DNA of 64,000 nucleotides from the NCBI GenBank assembly GCA_942491385.1, contig CALOAF010000007.1, positions 62,001 to 126,000 of the forward strand, read 5' to 3'. A model generated the notes under the pieces. The model worked only from the letters and a program-made list of their open reading frames with translations, had not been told where the DNA came from and did no database searches. Below, in pieces: positions 25,541 to 34,465 of this stretch. The stretch's first letter is position 1, and every line of letters starts with the position of its first letter. A program made the position numbers and the translations under genes. This DNA is from UBA6170 sp942491385 (GTDB lineage Bacteria; Chloroflexota; Anaerolineae; Anaerolineales; Anaerolineaceae).

Positions 25541-26884
25541 ATGTTTAAGAAAATCTATAAGTTAATAACTATTTTGATGGTCTTTGCTATATTTTTGGCT
25601 GCCTGTGCTTCCACAGAAACAGCTCCCTCCACTTCTGATGGTGCATCCAATGAACCAGCTCCAGCTGAAGATGTAACCCTACGAGTACTTGTCCACCAAA
25701 ATCCTCCAATGGTGGAATTTATGGAAGCTTTTAACAAAAGTTTCAGTGAAAAATATCCGAATGTGACTATTGACATGTCAGTGGTCAATGCAAATGACTT
25801 GAGTACTGTAACCCAGACAAGATTGACAGCCAATGATATCGACGTAATTGACATTTTTGGTTTTGCGAATGCCGCTCAACCCTATATGAAGATGGTTGAT
25901 AAACCCAATTGGCAACAATTGATTGAAGCTGGTTTATTGATGGATATTTCTGATCAGGCATTTGTGAAGAATTATGATCAAGCCACCATTGATGATGCCG
26001 GAAGTTTTAATGGCAAAGTGTATTCAGTCAATCTCGGTAGAGTATCCTATAGTGGTATTTATTACAATAAAGACCTGTTCGCTGCCAATAATGTCACAGT
26101 TCCGACTACCTGGGACGAGTTGGTCTCAGCATGTGAAACATTCACAGCTGCAGGAACACCGTGTATGACTGCTGGTGGTAAGGATGGCTGGCCAATTTTC
26201 GTTGGAGCTTACGGTTTGACTGGTTCCATTTATCCTGATCAGGCTGCTCTCGTTGAAGGCCTTTGGACTGGAACCATCACATGGAATGACGCAAAAGCGC
26301 TTGATATGTGGGAAAAGATGAAAGTCTATGCCCAGGATATGATGGAAGCTGGTGCGAGTGGTGTAGCAGGTGATGCTGCTCCTGGTCGTTTTGCTTCTGG
26401 TGCAGTGGCTATGTTCCCTGGTGGTACCTGGTATGCCTCCGCAATCGAAGCTGCAGAACCCGCGTTTGATTGGGGATACATTCCCTTCCCTGGCTCTGAT
26501 AATGCAGATGATAATAAGTACTTGTTTGGTAAATATGATCAGGGATGGGCAATTGCTGCCAATACACCGAACAAAGAAGCAGCTATAAACTACTTAGCTG
26601 AGTTCTCAACCCCTGAAAATTACCAGGCATTTGCTAATGCGGTTGGATTCATTCCAACACAACCAACCGCCACTTTGGAAACCAAAATCGGTGCTGAAGT
26701 TGCTCCATATCTGGCAAATTTCCGTGTCGGTTATGAACAATACTATGTAGCTCCAAAAGGCGCTGGACAATTTGCCAACCCATGGGCTTCATATTTTCAA
26801 CCCTTTGGTACTTATGATGATGCCAAAGAACTGGCTGATAAAGTTCAAGCCGATCTTCAATCTGGCCTCGATGCTGTAAAGTAA
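25541..26884 (+). CDS. Sugar ABC transporter substrate-binding lipoprotein
   Basis: A 447-residue family 1 extracellular solute-binding protein. A good ribosome site (GAAGGAG) precedes the ATG. The signal ends in the lipobox LAAC near residue 22, followed by a low-complexity anchor (STETAPSTSDG). The mature domain begins LRVLVHQNPPMVEFMEAF and shows the family's VYSVNLGRVSYSGIYYNKDLF and VPTTWDELVSACE around the hinge. Conserved late motifs are FASGAVAMFPGGTWYA and AINYLAEF. It probably binds beta-1,3-gluco-oligosaccharides, judged from the GH16 and phosphorylase genes downstream. A strong hairpin after the gene would keep its expression above that of the permeases. Confidence 0.93.
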   Translation: MFKKIYKLITILMVFAIFLAACASTETAPSTSDGASNEPAPAEDVTLRVLVHQNPPMVEFMEAFNKSFSEKYPNVTIDMSVVNANDLSTVTQTRLTANDIDVIDIFGFANAAQPYMKMVDKPNWQQLIEAGLLMDISDQAFVKNYDQATIDDAGSFNGKVYSVNLGRVSYSGIYYNKDLFAANNVTVPTTWDELVSACETFTAAGTPCMTAGGKDGWPIFVGAYGLTGSIYPDQAALVEGLWTGTITWNDAKALDMWEKMKVYAQDMMEAGASGVAGDAAPGRFASGAVAMFPGGTWYASAIEAAEPAFDWGYIPFPGSDNADDNKYLFGKYDQGWAIAANTPNKEAAINYLAEFSTPENYQAFANAVGFIPTQPTATLETKIGAEVAPYLANFRVGYEQYYVAPKGAGQFANPWASYFQPFGTYDDAKELADKVQADLQSGLDAVK

Positions 26885-26896
26885 ATAATAACGTTG

Positions 26897-26930
26897 AAAA
26901 GGCTTTCCACCCATCGGTGGAAAGCCTTTT
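26897..26930 (+). terminator. Strong hairpin between binding protein and permease genes
   Basis: A perfect 15-bp stem: AAAAGGCTTTCCACC (26897-26911) pairs with GGTGGAAAGCCTTTT (26916-26930) around the loop CATC. The right arm ends in TTTT. It can act as a partial terminator or as a 3' stabiliser of the binding-protein mRNA. The permease ribosome site (GGAGGAGG) follows closely. Confidence 0.85.
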
Positions 26931-26951
26931 CTATATAGAAGGAGGAGGATA

Positions 26952-27881
26952 ATGAACTACCATTTTGGTCGGGGTAAATCAAGATTGACCCCTTATTTGC
27001 TATTACTCCCTGGTATAGTTTTCTACTTTGTTATCTCGCTCGGGCCATCCTTAGCTACATCAATCTTCTCTTTAACAGATACAACCGGTCTGAAAGGTGC
27101 AACAATAAATTGGATTGGGTTGGATAACTATAAAGAATTCCTTTTTATGGGACAGGCATCCAAAGATAATTTCGATGCCCTGGGTCGTACGTTAATTTTT
27201 TCAGTTTTTGTCACCACAATTCAATTCTTATTTGGGTTGATCACAGCGGTTATATTAAACAATCCAAAAATTAGAGGGCGCAACTTCTTTCGAACTCTTT
27301 TCTTTATGCCCGTTATTCTAGGTGCGGTCATTCAAGGTTTGATCTGGTCCCTGTTCCTTTATCCTCTCGGTGGCCCAATGGCGAAGATATTTGAGATTTT
27401 TGGTCTTCGCTCTGAATTTCTGGGTGGTCAACCCACGGAAGCATTTATGTGGGTCATTATCATTCAAATCTGGGCGAATATGGGCATCACCATGATGATC
27501 TTCTTATCTGGTTTACAAACCATACCATCTGAAATGTATGAAGCGGCTGAAATGGATGGTGCAAATAACTGGCAAGTATTTAGGAATGTTACCTGGCCAT
27601 TGTTAACACCCAGTGTTAACACAAATTTACTTTTAAATATCATTGTTAGTTTACAAGCCTGGCAGTTATTCCTGATCTTAATTGGTTACCGTAATGGAAC
27701 TCAAGTCTTAGGTTATTTGATTTATGCAGTAGGCTTTGGACAAACTTCAGGAAGTGTAACCAGCAGTTTCCGACAAGGGTACGCAGCAGCAGCTTCTATG
27801 GTGTTATTCGTTTTGGTATTAGTGATAGGATTGTCTGTTCAAACCTTCTTAAAACGTCGGGAAGAAAGGATAATGGGATGA
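26952..27881 (+). CDS. Sugar ABC transporter permease (MalF/UgpA type)
   Basis: A 309-residue inner-membrane permease with six predicted helices, the first starting at LTPYLLLLPGIVFYFVI. The EAA loop YEAAEMDGANNWQVFRNVTWPLL, near residue 196, docks to an ATPase. A strong GGAGGAGG site lies nine bases before the ATG. The stop overlaps the second permease gene (ATGA). No ATPase gene is found in this locus, so a shared MsmK/UgpC-type ATPase from elsewhere is presumably used. Confidence 0.93.
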   Translation: MNYHFGRGKSRLTPYLLLLPGIVFYFVISLGPSLATSIFSLTDTTGLKGATINWIGLDNYKEFLFMGQASKDNFDALGRTLIFSVFVTTIQFLFGLITAVILNNPKIRGRNFFRTLFFMPVILGAVIQGLIWSLFLYPLGGPMAKIFEIFGLRSEFLGGQPTEAFMWVIIIQIWANMGITMMIFLSGLQTIPSEMYEAAEMDGANNWQVFRNVTWPLLTPSVNTNLLLNIIVSLQAWQLFLILIGYRNGTQVLGYLIYAVGFGQTSGSVTSSFRQGYAAAASMVLFVLVLVIGLSVQTFLKRREERIMG

Positions 27882-28717
27882 AAAACGCTAAAGAATCCAA
27901 TGGAAAATTAATAAACTGGGGGCTTATAGCATCTTATATCTTCTTATTTCTGTTAGTACTGGCTTACCTTGGGCCATTGTTGATGTTGGTGAATACAGCA
28001 TTAAAAACAATGCCAGAGTTTATGAAAAATGCAACGGGAATAACAACATCATTAAACTTCAGTAACTTTGCTGATGCATGGGAAAAAGCAAATTTTCCAC
28101 AATATATTTGGAATTCAATCATTTACACATTCACGGCAACCTTTATCTATGTTGTTACGGCTGTTTTTGTGGCGTTTCCAATATCGCGAAAATATGTTAA
28201 ATTTTCTGGACCACTCCTGACCCTTTTTGTTATCGCGTTATTTTTACCGCCTGCGCTCATTCCACAGTTTCGTCTTATCTTAGGTTTGGGTCTTTACAAT
28301 AATCCGATTGGATATATTATGCTGTTTTTGGTCAATCCGATTGGTATTATCATTCTTGTGAATTATATTAAAACCCTTCCATTAGAGTTAGATGAAGCTG
28401 CAGCCATGGAAGGTTGTGGATATTTCCGCTTTGTGTGGTCAATCGTCCTTCCGTTGATTCGACCTGCGATTGCAACTGTCGTTGTCCTTCATGCGATCGG
28501 TATATGGAATGAAATTATTGCACCAACCATTTATCTTACCAATAAAGACTATTATCCAATTACCCGTGGTTTGATCGTCTTCCAGGGTGTGTATGGTAGT
28601 AATTGGCCAACATTAGCAGCAGCTGTTCTGATGTTGACCTTTCCTATGTTAGTTTTATTCCTGGTTTTGCAACGTCAGATTGTCTCCGGTTTAACAGCTG
28701 GCGCAGTTAAAGGATAA
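27878..28717 (+). CDS. Sugar ABC transporter permease (MalG/UgpE type)
   Basis: A 279-residue partner permease with six helices. The EAA loop is LDEAAAMEGCGYFRFVWSIVLP near residue 170, followed by the typical IWNEIIAP. It is translationally coupled to the upstream permease by a four-base overlap. Together with the binding lipoprotein it forms the importer core for the oligosaccharides that the neighbouring GH16 lipoprotein would release. Confidence 0.93.
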   Translation: MKNAKESNGKLINWGLIASYIFLFLLVLAYLGPLLMLVNTALKTMPEFMKNATGITTSLNFSNFADAWEKANFPQYIWNSIIYTFTATFIYVVTAVFVAFPISRKYVKFSGPLLTLFVIALFLPPALIPQFRLILGLGLYNNPIGYIMLFLVNPIGIIILVNYIKTLPLELDEAAAMEGCGYFRFVWSIVLPLIRPAIATVVVLHAIGIWNEIIAPTIYLTNKDYYPITRGLIVFQGVYGSNWPTLAAAVLMLTFPMLVLFLVLQRQIVSGLTAGAVKG

Positions 28718-28775
28718 TACAACAACACGATAGAAATTTGACCTCATAAATATCTGGCAATTTTTGGAGTAAAGA

Positions 28776-29594
28776 ATGGATAGAAAACATATTAACATCC
28801 TTAAATTAATCTTGCTTGTGGTATTAATTACAACACTGACCGGCTGTAATTCAAAAGCAGCAGAGATTACACTCCCTCCCGGTTACCAATTGGTATGGAA
28901 TGATGAATTTGATGGTAGATCCATCAATACTAAAAATTGGACCTACGACATTGGCGCTGGTGGATGGGGTAATGGTGAAGCCCAATATTACACAGATCGT
29001 TCAGAAAATGCACGGATAGAAGATGGCATGTTGGTTATTGAAGCTTTACAAGAAAAATACGAAGATTCATATTACACCTCAGCACGATTAAAAACACAGG
29101 GTCTTCAAAATTTCCAATATGGTCGCATAGAAGCCAGATTAAAAGTACCTGAAGGCAAAGGGTTGTGGCCTGCTTTCTGGATGTTAGGTTCCTCATTTAA
29201 TGGATCAAATTGGCCGGATTGTGGTGAGATTGATATTATGGAGTACATCGGAAAAGAACCTGATCTCATTATGGGTACTGCTCATGGTCCAGGGTACTCG
29301 GGAGCGCTTGGCATTGGGCAATGGAATCGGCAAACTTTCAATATCGCTGATGATTTTCATACCTATGCCATCGAATGGGAAGAAGGAAAGATCGATTGGT
29401 TTTTTGATGGTGAGTTGTATCATACAGTCACTTATGCTGATGTTGGAGATCGTGAATGGGTTTTTGATCAGCCGTTCTTCATTATTTTAAACCTTGCTCT
29501 TGGTGGACAATTACCTGGACCGATTGGGTTGGATGTTGTATTTCCAAAACAATACCTGGTAGATTATGTCCGTGTCTTCCAAAAAATTAATTAA
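28776..29594 (+). CDS. GH16 endo-beta-1,3-glucanase (laminarinase-like) lipoprotein
   Basis: A 272-residue secreted hydrolase with a GGAGTAAAG ribosome site. The lipoprotein signal has a hydrophobic core and the lipobox LTGC near residue 24. The GH16 jelly-roll shows LVWNDEFDG, then the substrate-cleft strand YGRIEARLKVPEGKGLWPAFWMLG near residue 113, and the catalytic motif GEIDIMEYIG near 150, with the E-I-D-I-M-E residues that hold nucleophile and acid/base. The single domain and this motif match bacterial laminarinases. Anchored outside, it would cut beta-1,3-glucan into oligosaccharides for the ABC importer encoded just upstream. Confidence 0.94.
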   Translation: MDRKHINILKLILLVVLITTLTGCNSKAAEITLPPGYQLVWNDEFDGRSINTKNWTYDIGAGGWGNGEAQYYTDRSENARIEDGMLVIEALQEKYEDSYYTSARLKTQGLQNFQYGRIEARLKVPEGKGLWPAFWMLGSSFNGSNWPDCGEIDIMEYIGKEPDLIMGTAHGPGYSGALGIGQWNRQTFNIADDFHTYAIEWEEGKIDWFFDGELYHTVTYADVGDREWVFDQPFFIILNLALGGQLPGPIGLDVVFPKQYLVDYVRVFQKIN

Positions 29595-29616
29595 TCAAGC
29601 GAAAAACAGATATGGC

Positions 29617-29636
29617 ACTCAGTCTGCTGAGTTTTT
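29617..29636 (+). terminator. Small terminator-like hairpin between the two GH16 genes
   Basis: ACTCAG (29617-29622) pairs with CTGAGT (29627-29632) around TCTG, followed by five T. It ends three bases before the next ATG and overlaps its weak ribosome site, so it could attenuate transcription or mask translation. Stem length is modest. Confidence 0.4.
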
Positions 29637-29639
29637 GGT

Positions 29640-30452
29640 ATGACACAAGAAAAAGAAGCAAGCGTAAAAAGAAATAAAGAAATATTTTTTGAGGATTTCA
29701 CCAGTGACCGGATAAATCGCGATCATTGGAATATTATGGTCACTGGTGATATTTTCAACCATGAACAACAAGCATACGTTGACTCATCAGAAACAGTATA
29801 CACAGAACCAGGGGATCCGACAGATGCAAATGGTGTTTTGGTGTTGCACCCAAGATATCATCCCAACCACATCACCAGGGAAGGTAAATCTTTTGATTTC
29901 ATTTCCGGACGAATAGACACAAAGGGAAAGTTTGAATTTCTTCATGGCAAAATCTCAGCAAGAATTAAAATGTCATCCGGCCCTGGTTTATGGCCAGCAT
30001 TCTGGCTTATTGGGCAAGGGTCATGGCCAGGCTGTGGAGAAATAGATATTATGGAGTATGTTGGTGAACAGGATTGGATCAGTTCTGCAGTGCATGGAAA
30101 AGGATATTCTGGAGATGCAGCACTGGTAAATTATTACTATTTTCCTACTTACAATGACGTTACAAATTGGCATGTTTATTCATTAAATTTACATCAAGAT
30201 AGAAGTATGGAATTTTATGTTGATGATAAGTTAGTTTATCGGGTAACAAAACCAATGATTGAATATTTTAGTCCATGGATTTTTGATCAACCTAAAAGTA
30301 TAGTTATTAATTTTGCAATCGGTGGTGGATATCCTTATAAAACCAATGGTTTAAAGAAACCATATTATGGATTACCTGAGGAAACTGTTACAGCAATTCA
30401 AAAAAATGAAGTTCGTTATTTGATTGATTGGGTAAGAATATCTCAATCTTAA
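29640..30452 (+). CDS. GH16 beta-glucanase without signal peptide (cytosolic)
   Basis: A 270-residue GH16 protein. The fold markers are FFEDFTSDRINRDHWNI at the start, HGKISARIKMSSGPGLWPAFWLIG near residue 103, and the intact catalytic motif GEIDIMEYVG near 134. It also has the late strand PKSIVINFAIGGGYP. Unlike its neighbour, it begins with a charged segment (MTQEKEASVKRNKE) and has no signal or lipobox. It should therefore remain in the cytoplasm and act on imported oligosaccharides. Insertions relative to the first GH16 suggest a different specificity. A weak ribosome site lies within the preceding hairpin. Confidence 0.88.
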   Translation: MTQEKEASVKRNKEIFFEDFTSDRINRDHWNIMVTGDIFNHEQQAYVDSSETVYTEPGDPTDANGVLVLHPRYHPNHITREGKSFDFISGRIDTKGKFEFLHGKISARIKMSSGPGLWPAFWLIGQGSWPGCGEIDIMEYVGEQDWISSAVHGKGYSGDAALVNYYYFPTYNDVTNWHVYSLNLHQDRSMEFYVDDKLVYRVTKPMIEYFSPWIFDQPKSIVINFAIGGGYPYKTNGLKKPYYGLPEETVTAIQKNEVRYLIDWVRISQS

Positions 30453-30477
30453 TAATTTAAGGTTATATGGAGTTAAC

Positions 30478-32454
30478 ATGAACAAAGATTTGCGTCGAAA
30501 TTGGATCAAGGACACATTACAACAAGAACCAACCATTGACACAACTGGAGAATTTATAAATATTCAAAATGAAAAATTTTATAAGATCTCCAATTCTGAT
30601 GTGTTGTCTCCTTTTTTCATTAACCTGGTAAGCAGTTCTAACCATTGGTTTTTTATAGGTTCAACAGGTGGGTTATCTGCTGGCCGTGTCAGTGCTGAAC
30701 AGGCTCTTTTCCCTTATTACACGGAAGATAAAATAAATGATAATTACGATAATACTGGTAGCAAGACCATATTTCGAATTTTTCATGACAATCAAACCTG
30801 GTTATGGGAACCATTTTCTGCTCGTCAATGTGGAAAGTATCTGATTGAAAGAAATTTATTTAAGAATATACCTGGCACAAAATTAATTTTTGAAGAAATT
30901 AATAAAAGCCTAAATTTAACATTTACGACCTCCTGGTTCACCGGTGAAAAATTTGGTTTTGTGAAAACCTCTTCTCTAAAGAGCTCGAACATTTCAGAAT
31001 CTTGTATTCAAATCGAATTGTTAGATGGTTTGCAGAATGTTCTGCCTGCAAATGTTTCTTCAGCGACACAGAATACCTTAAGCTGCTTATTGGATGCTTA
31101 TAAACGCAGTGAATTAGATCTTGAAACAGGTTTGGGTATCTATACATTAAATGCTACTTTGACTGATTTAGCTGAACCGAGTGAATCGTTATTGGCGACG
31201 ACAATTTTTCAGGTTGGATTAGAGCCGGTTAACCACTTACTCTCTTCCAATCAATTAGAAGATTTTAGAGATGGAAATGAAATAGCACCAGAAGTAGATG
31301 TATGTGGCCACCGTGGCGCATATTTTATCCATGCTAAATTGACCTTGCTACCTGGGGAGGAAACATCCTGGTATTTTGTGGCTGATGTTCAACAAGATGC
31401 CGCAGACATTGTAGACTTGATCCATCATCTCTGGAAAGAACCTACTGATCTTACCCTGGAAATTGAGCAAGATATAAATGCCAACACTCGCCAATTGGAA
31501 AAAATTGTTGCCGGCGCTGATGGCTTACAGTTAAGTGCTAATGTTCTTCGAACTTCACATCATTTTTCGAATGTTATGTTTAATTTGATGCGCGGTGGTA
31601 CCTTTGCCGACCAGTATTGGATTGACAGCGCTGATTTTTCTGAGTTTGTTGCGAACCATCATCACCAAGTGCATAAGACACATTCTGAATTCTTAGAGGA
31701 TTTGCCTGAGAAAATCCATGTTTGGGACTTACATACCCGATTACAGAGTCAGGTTTCAACTGATCTCATCCGGCTGGGCTACATCTATTTGCCATTGACT
31801 TTTAGTCGTCGACATGGAGATCCCAGTCGACCCTGGAATAAGTTTACGATCAATCTAAAAAAACCGGATGGATCTGTGCGCCTGGACTATGAAGGGAACT
31901 GGCGTGATATTTTCCAGAATTGGGAAGCATTGTCGTATTCCTACCCAGAATTTGTGGAAGGAATGATCTTCACTTTTCTGAGCGCTACCACAGCTGATGG
32001 ATACAATCCATACCGTATCACACGATCAGGTCTGGATTGGGAAACACCGGAACCAGGAAATCCATGGGCGAACATTGGCTATTGGAGTGACCACCAGATT
32101 ATTTACCTCTTAAAGTTAATGGAAATCAGTGCAAAGGTCCATCCAGGTCGATTGAGCGACTTCCTGGGAACGCACATCCTGAGCTTTGCGAATATTCCTT
32201 ACCGAATCAAACCTTATTCTGACCTACTGGAGGATCCGTATAACACCATCCATTTTGATGATGCTTTGGAAGACGAGATTGGTGAAAGAGTTAAATCTTT
32301 TGGTACAGATGGAAAATTAATCTTTGATTCAGAAGGTCAGGTTTTACATCGCTCCCTTGGGGAAAAATTACTCATTTTACTCTTAGCAAAGTTGGTTAAC
32401 TTTGTCCCTGAGGGCGGAATCTGGATGAATACACAACGCCCGGAAGTGGAATGA
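30478..32454 (+). CDS. Interrupted beta-1,3-glucan phosphorylase-like protein, N-terminal part (GH149/GH161/GH94-like)
   Basis: The first 658 residues of a glycoside phosphorylase that would be about 1150 residues long if intact. The N-terminal ~350 residues form a beta-sandwich-like domain (FFINLVSSSNHWFFIGSTGGLSAGR) as in GH94-type phosphorylases. The following (alpha/alpha) barrel includes MRGGTFADQYWIDSADF and YNPYRITRSGLDWETPEPG, then NIGYWSDHQIIYLLKL. Length and context (two GH16 genes) favour the GH149 or GH161 beta-1,3-glucan phosphorylases over cellobiose phosphorylase. The frame ends at TGA 32452-32454, eight bases after an apparent extra G at 32446. The +1 frame then continues seamlessly. 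The reaction would be phosphorolysis to alpha-glucose 1-phosphate. Confidence 0.82.
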   Translation: MNKDLRRNWIKDTLQQEPTIDTTGEFINIQNEKFYKISNSDVLSPFFINLVSSSNHWFFIGSTGGLSAGRVSAEQALFPYYTEDKINDNYDNTGSKTIFRIFHDNQTWLWEPFSARQCGKYLIERNLFKNIPGTKLIFEEINKSLNLTFTTSWFTGEKFGFVKTSSLKSSNISESCIQIELLDGLQNVLPANVSSATQNTLSCLLDAYKRSELDLETGLGIYTLNATLTDLAEPSESLLATTIFQVGLEPVNHLLSSNQLEDFRDGNEIAPEVDVCGHRGAYFIHAKLTLLPGEETSWYFVADVQQDAADIVDLIHHLWKEPTDLTLEIEQDINANTRQLEKIVAGADGLQLSANVLRTSHHFSNVMFNLMRGGTFADQYWIDSADFSEFVANHHHQVHKTHSEFLEDLPEKIHVWDLHTRLQSQVSTDLIRLGYIYLPLTFSRRHGDPSRPWNKFTINLKKPDGSVRLDYEGNWRDIFQNWEALSYSYPEFVEGMIFTFLSATTADGYNPYRITRSGLDWETPEPGNPWANIGYWSDHQIIYLLKLMEISAKVHPGRLSDFLGTHILSFANIPYRIKPYSDLLEDPYNTIHFDDALEDEIGERVKSFGTDGKLIFDSEGQVLHRSLGEKLLILLLAKLVNFVPEGGIWMNTQRPEVE

Positions 32455-33937
32455 TGCCAATAATGCGCTGGTTGGCAAGGGGTTATCTGTCGTGACCCTG
32501 GGTTATTTGCGCCGTTATATTGTTTTTTGTCGGGAATTGCTGAGTCAGAAATCCGCTTTCAATTTAAGCATCAGCGAAGAAGTTGCTATGCTTTTTATCC
32601 AGATTAATGAGATCTTACAGCTGTTTTCTCCTAACCTGGCAACAGTATTTGTTGACCAACAACGTCGCGCCATGATGGATGCGCTTGGGCAGGCTGGTAG
32701 CGAATATCGCTGGAAAATATACTTGCAGAATTTCTCAGGAAATTTGACGTCGATAAGAAGTAAGGACTTGCTCGAATTCTTAGACCTGGCGCAACAATTT
32801 ATTGAACATTCCTTGCGTGCAAACAAGCGCTCTGACCAGCTTTATCACACTTATAACATTTTAAACATAAGTAAAAATAATGCCAGCATCAGCCATCTAA
32901 AGGAAATGCTGGAGGGTCAGGTTTCTATCCTTTCTTCAGGATTGCTTTCCGGGGATGAATCGCTTGCACTTTTGCAAAGTTTACGGAAAAGCGCTCTCTT
33001 CCGAGAAGATCAGAACACTTACATATTATATCCAGATAAACCCCAACCGGGTTTTCTATCTAAAAATTCTATTTCAATTGACCGAATAGGAGAATTGCGC
33101 CTACCGGCTATTCTGGCAAAAATGCAGGATAAAACATTGCTTGTTAGAGACCTGGATGGAATGTATCATTTTGGCGGACAACTGCACAATGCCAAAGATG
33201 TGTATAAAGCTTTGGAAAATCTGGCAAAAAAACCAGAATTGACAGAAATGGTCGTTTCAGAAGGAGAAAAAATAGCAGCCTTATTTGAGGATGTATTCCA
33301 TCACGCCGAGTTTACAGGACGTTCTGGAAAATTCTTTGCTTACGAAGGGCTCGGGAGTGTCTACTGGCACATGGTTTCGAAGTTACTGCTGGCTGTTCAG
33401 GAAACCGCATTGAAATACCATTTCGACTCTTCCTCAGTCGAATTAATAGAAAAATATAAGGATATTCGTGCGGGTCTGGGACTATATAAATCTCCAGCTG
33501 AATTTGGTGCATTTCCAACAGATCCATATTCACATACACCCAAAGGGCAGGGGGCAAAACAGCCTGGTATGACAGGGTTGGTGAAAGAAGAAATCATCGC
33601 AAGACTGGCTGAGGTTGGATTGGTGATCAAAAATGGATGCCTTGCATTCAATGCGCTGTTATTTGACCCCAGCGAACTTTTATTGGAAGCAAAGACGATC
33701 CAATACCAGGATATCAATGCAAAATCCCAACAAATCCAATTACCAGCTGGCTGCTTAGCATTCACTTGTTGTGGGGTGCCAATTGTGATACAACAAGCTA
33801 AAAAATCTGGAGTTGAAGTTTTCCTGAATGGTGGAAAAACACAAACAATTGAAGGTGATTGCCTCGATGAAATCAACAGCCAGCACATTTTCCAGCGTGA
33901 TGGCATTGTGCATCATCTCTGGGTGAAGCTAAACTGA
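32447..33937 (+). CDS. Interrupted beta-1,3-glucan phosphorylase-like protein, C-terminal part
   Basis: Continuation of the phosphorylase in the next frame. Removing one base near 32446 joins the two frames to read TQRPE-WNDANNALVGKG, a motif shared by large phosphorylases of the GH94/GH149/GH161 type. Its WND triplet matches the region of the proposed acid catalyst in GH94. Without the correction the longest start is GTG 32492, which would lose this motif and has no ribosome site. Further conserved patches are KFFAYEGLGSVYWHMVSKLLLA and DPYSHTPKGQGAKQPGMTGLVKEEI, with the phosphate/glucose-binding style HTPxGxGAxQPGMTG. The break is either a real mutation or a one-base sequence error. Confidence 0.82.
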   Translation, partial: WNDANNALVGKGLSVVTLGYLRRYIVFCRELLSQKSAFNLSISEEVAMLFIQINEILQLFSPNLATVFVDQQRRAMMDALGQAGSEYRWKIYLQNFSGNLTSIRSKDLLEFLDLAQQFIEHSLRANKRSDQLYHTYNILNISKNNASISHLKEMLEGQVSILSSGLLSGDESLALLQSLRKSALFREDQNTYILYPDKPQPGFLSKNSISIDRIGELRLPAILAKMQDKTLLVRDLDGMYHFGGQLHNAKDVYKALENLAKKPELTEMVVSEGEKIAALFEDVFHHAEFTGRSGKFFAYEGLGSVYWHMVSKLLLAVQETALKYHFDSSSVELIEKYKDIRAGLGLYKSPAEFGAFPTDPYSHTPKGQGAKQPGMTGLVKEEIIARLAEVGLVIKNGCLAFNALLFDPSELLLEAKTIQYQDINAKSQQIQLPAGCLAFTCCGVPIVIQQAKKSGVEVFLNGGKTQTIEGDCLDEINSQHIFQRDGIVHHLWVKLN

Positions 33938-34465
33938 TCATCGATCTGAAATAAGCATTCAGAAGATATCACTGTTTTAATAGATGGTGGGGGGGGAGAG
34001 GAAAGAAAAAGAAGAAAGAGGGAAGGGGGGTGGAGAGAGAAGGAGGGAGGGGGGGGGGGGAGGGGGGGGGTTGGGTGATGTGGTCTTTCTCATTAATCAG
34101 AATAATTTTTTTTCTGAGTGATTCAAGTTAATCGAATTGAAATCCCAGTATTATGGAAAGCAATCTCAAGAACTTGTTCCCATTATCTAAGTAAATTGAA
34201 CATGTAGAAGGATGATAAATCACTTTTTGATTCATCATGATGATTATTCTCCTTAGAATATTCGAGTAAAGTGGTACAGCAGTGGACTTTTTCGATATTG
34301 CAATATTAATCCCCATCATTTCAGAAATTGAAAAAAATTCGAAAAAACAACCAAATTCCAAATCGATATTCCGATCCCATATTTCCACTATAATTACATC
34401 AGACGGATGGTTGGTGAAATAGGGTGCGGGGTGAAAACAATTCTTATTATTTAACCGAGGTGAAT
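33938..34465. other. 528-bp intergenic region with a purine tract
   Basis: Apart from the purine tract at 33989-34070 the region is AT-rich. A 115-codon minus-strand frame (34128-34475) overlaps the pepF start and resembles nothing known. No promoter is obvious. This spacer marks the right-hand end of the glucan locus. Confidence 0.6.
33989..34070 (+). repeat. Low-complexity G/A tract (82 bp, one pyrimidine)
   Basis: Eighty-two bases contain only G and A except a T at 34031. They include several G runs of six or more, the longest 12 at 34049-34060. Nothing similar occurs elsewhere in this AT-rich window. It could form triplex or G-quadruplex DNA, but poly-G of this kind is also a known sequencing or assembly artefact. 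Confidence 0.8.
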
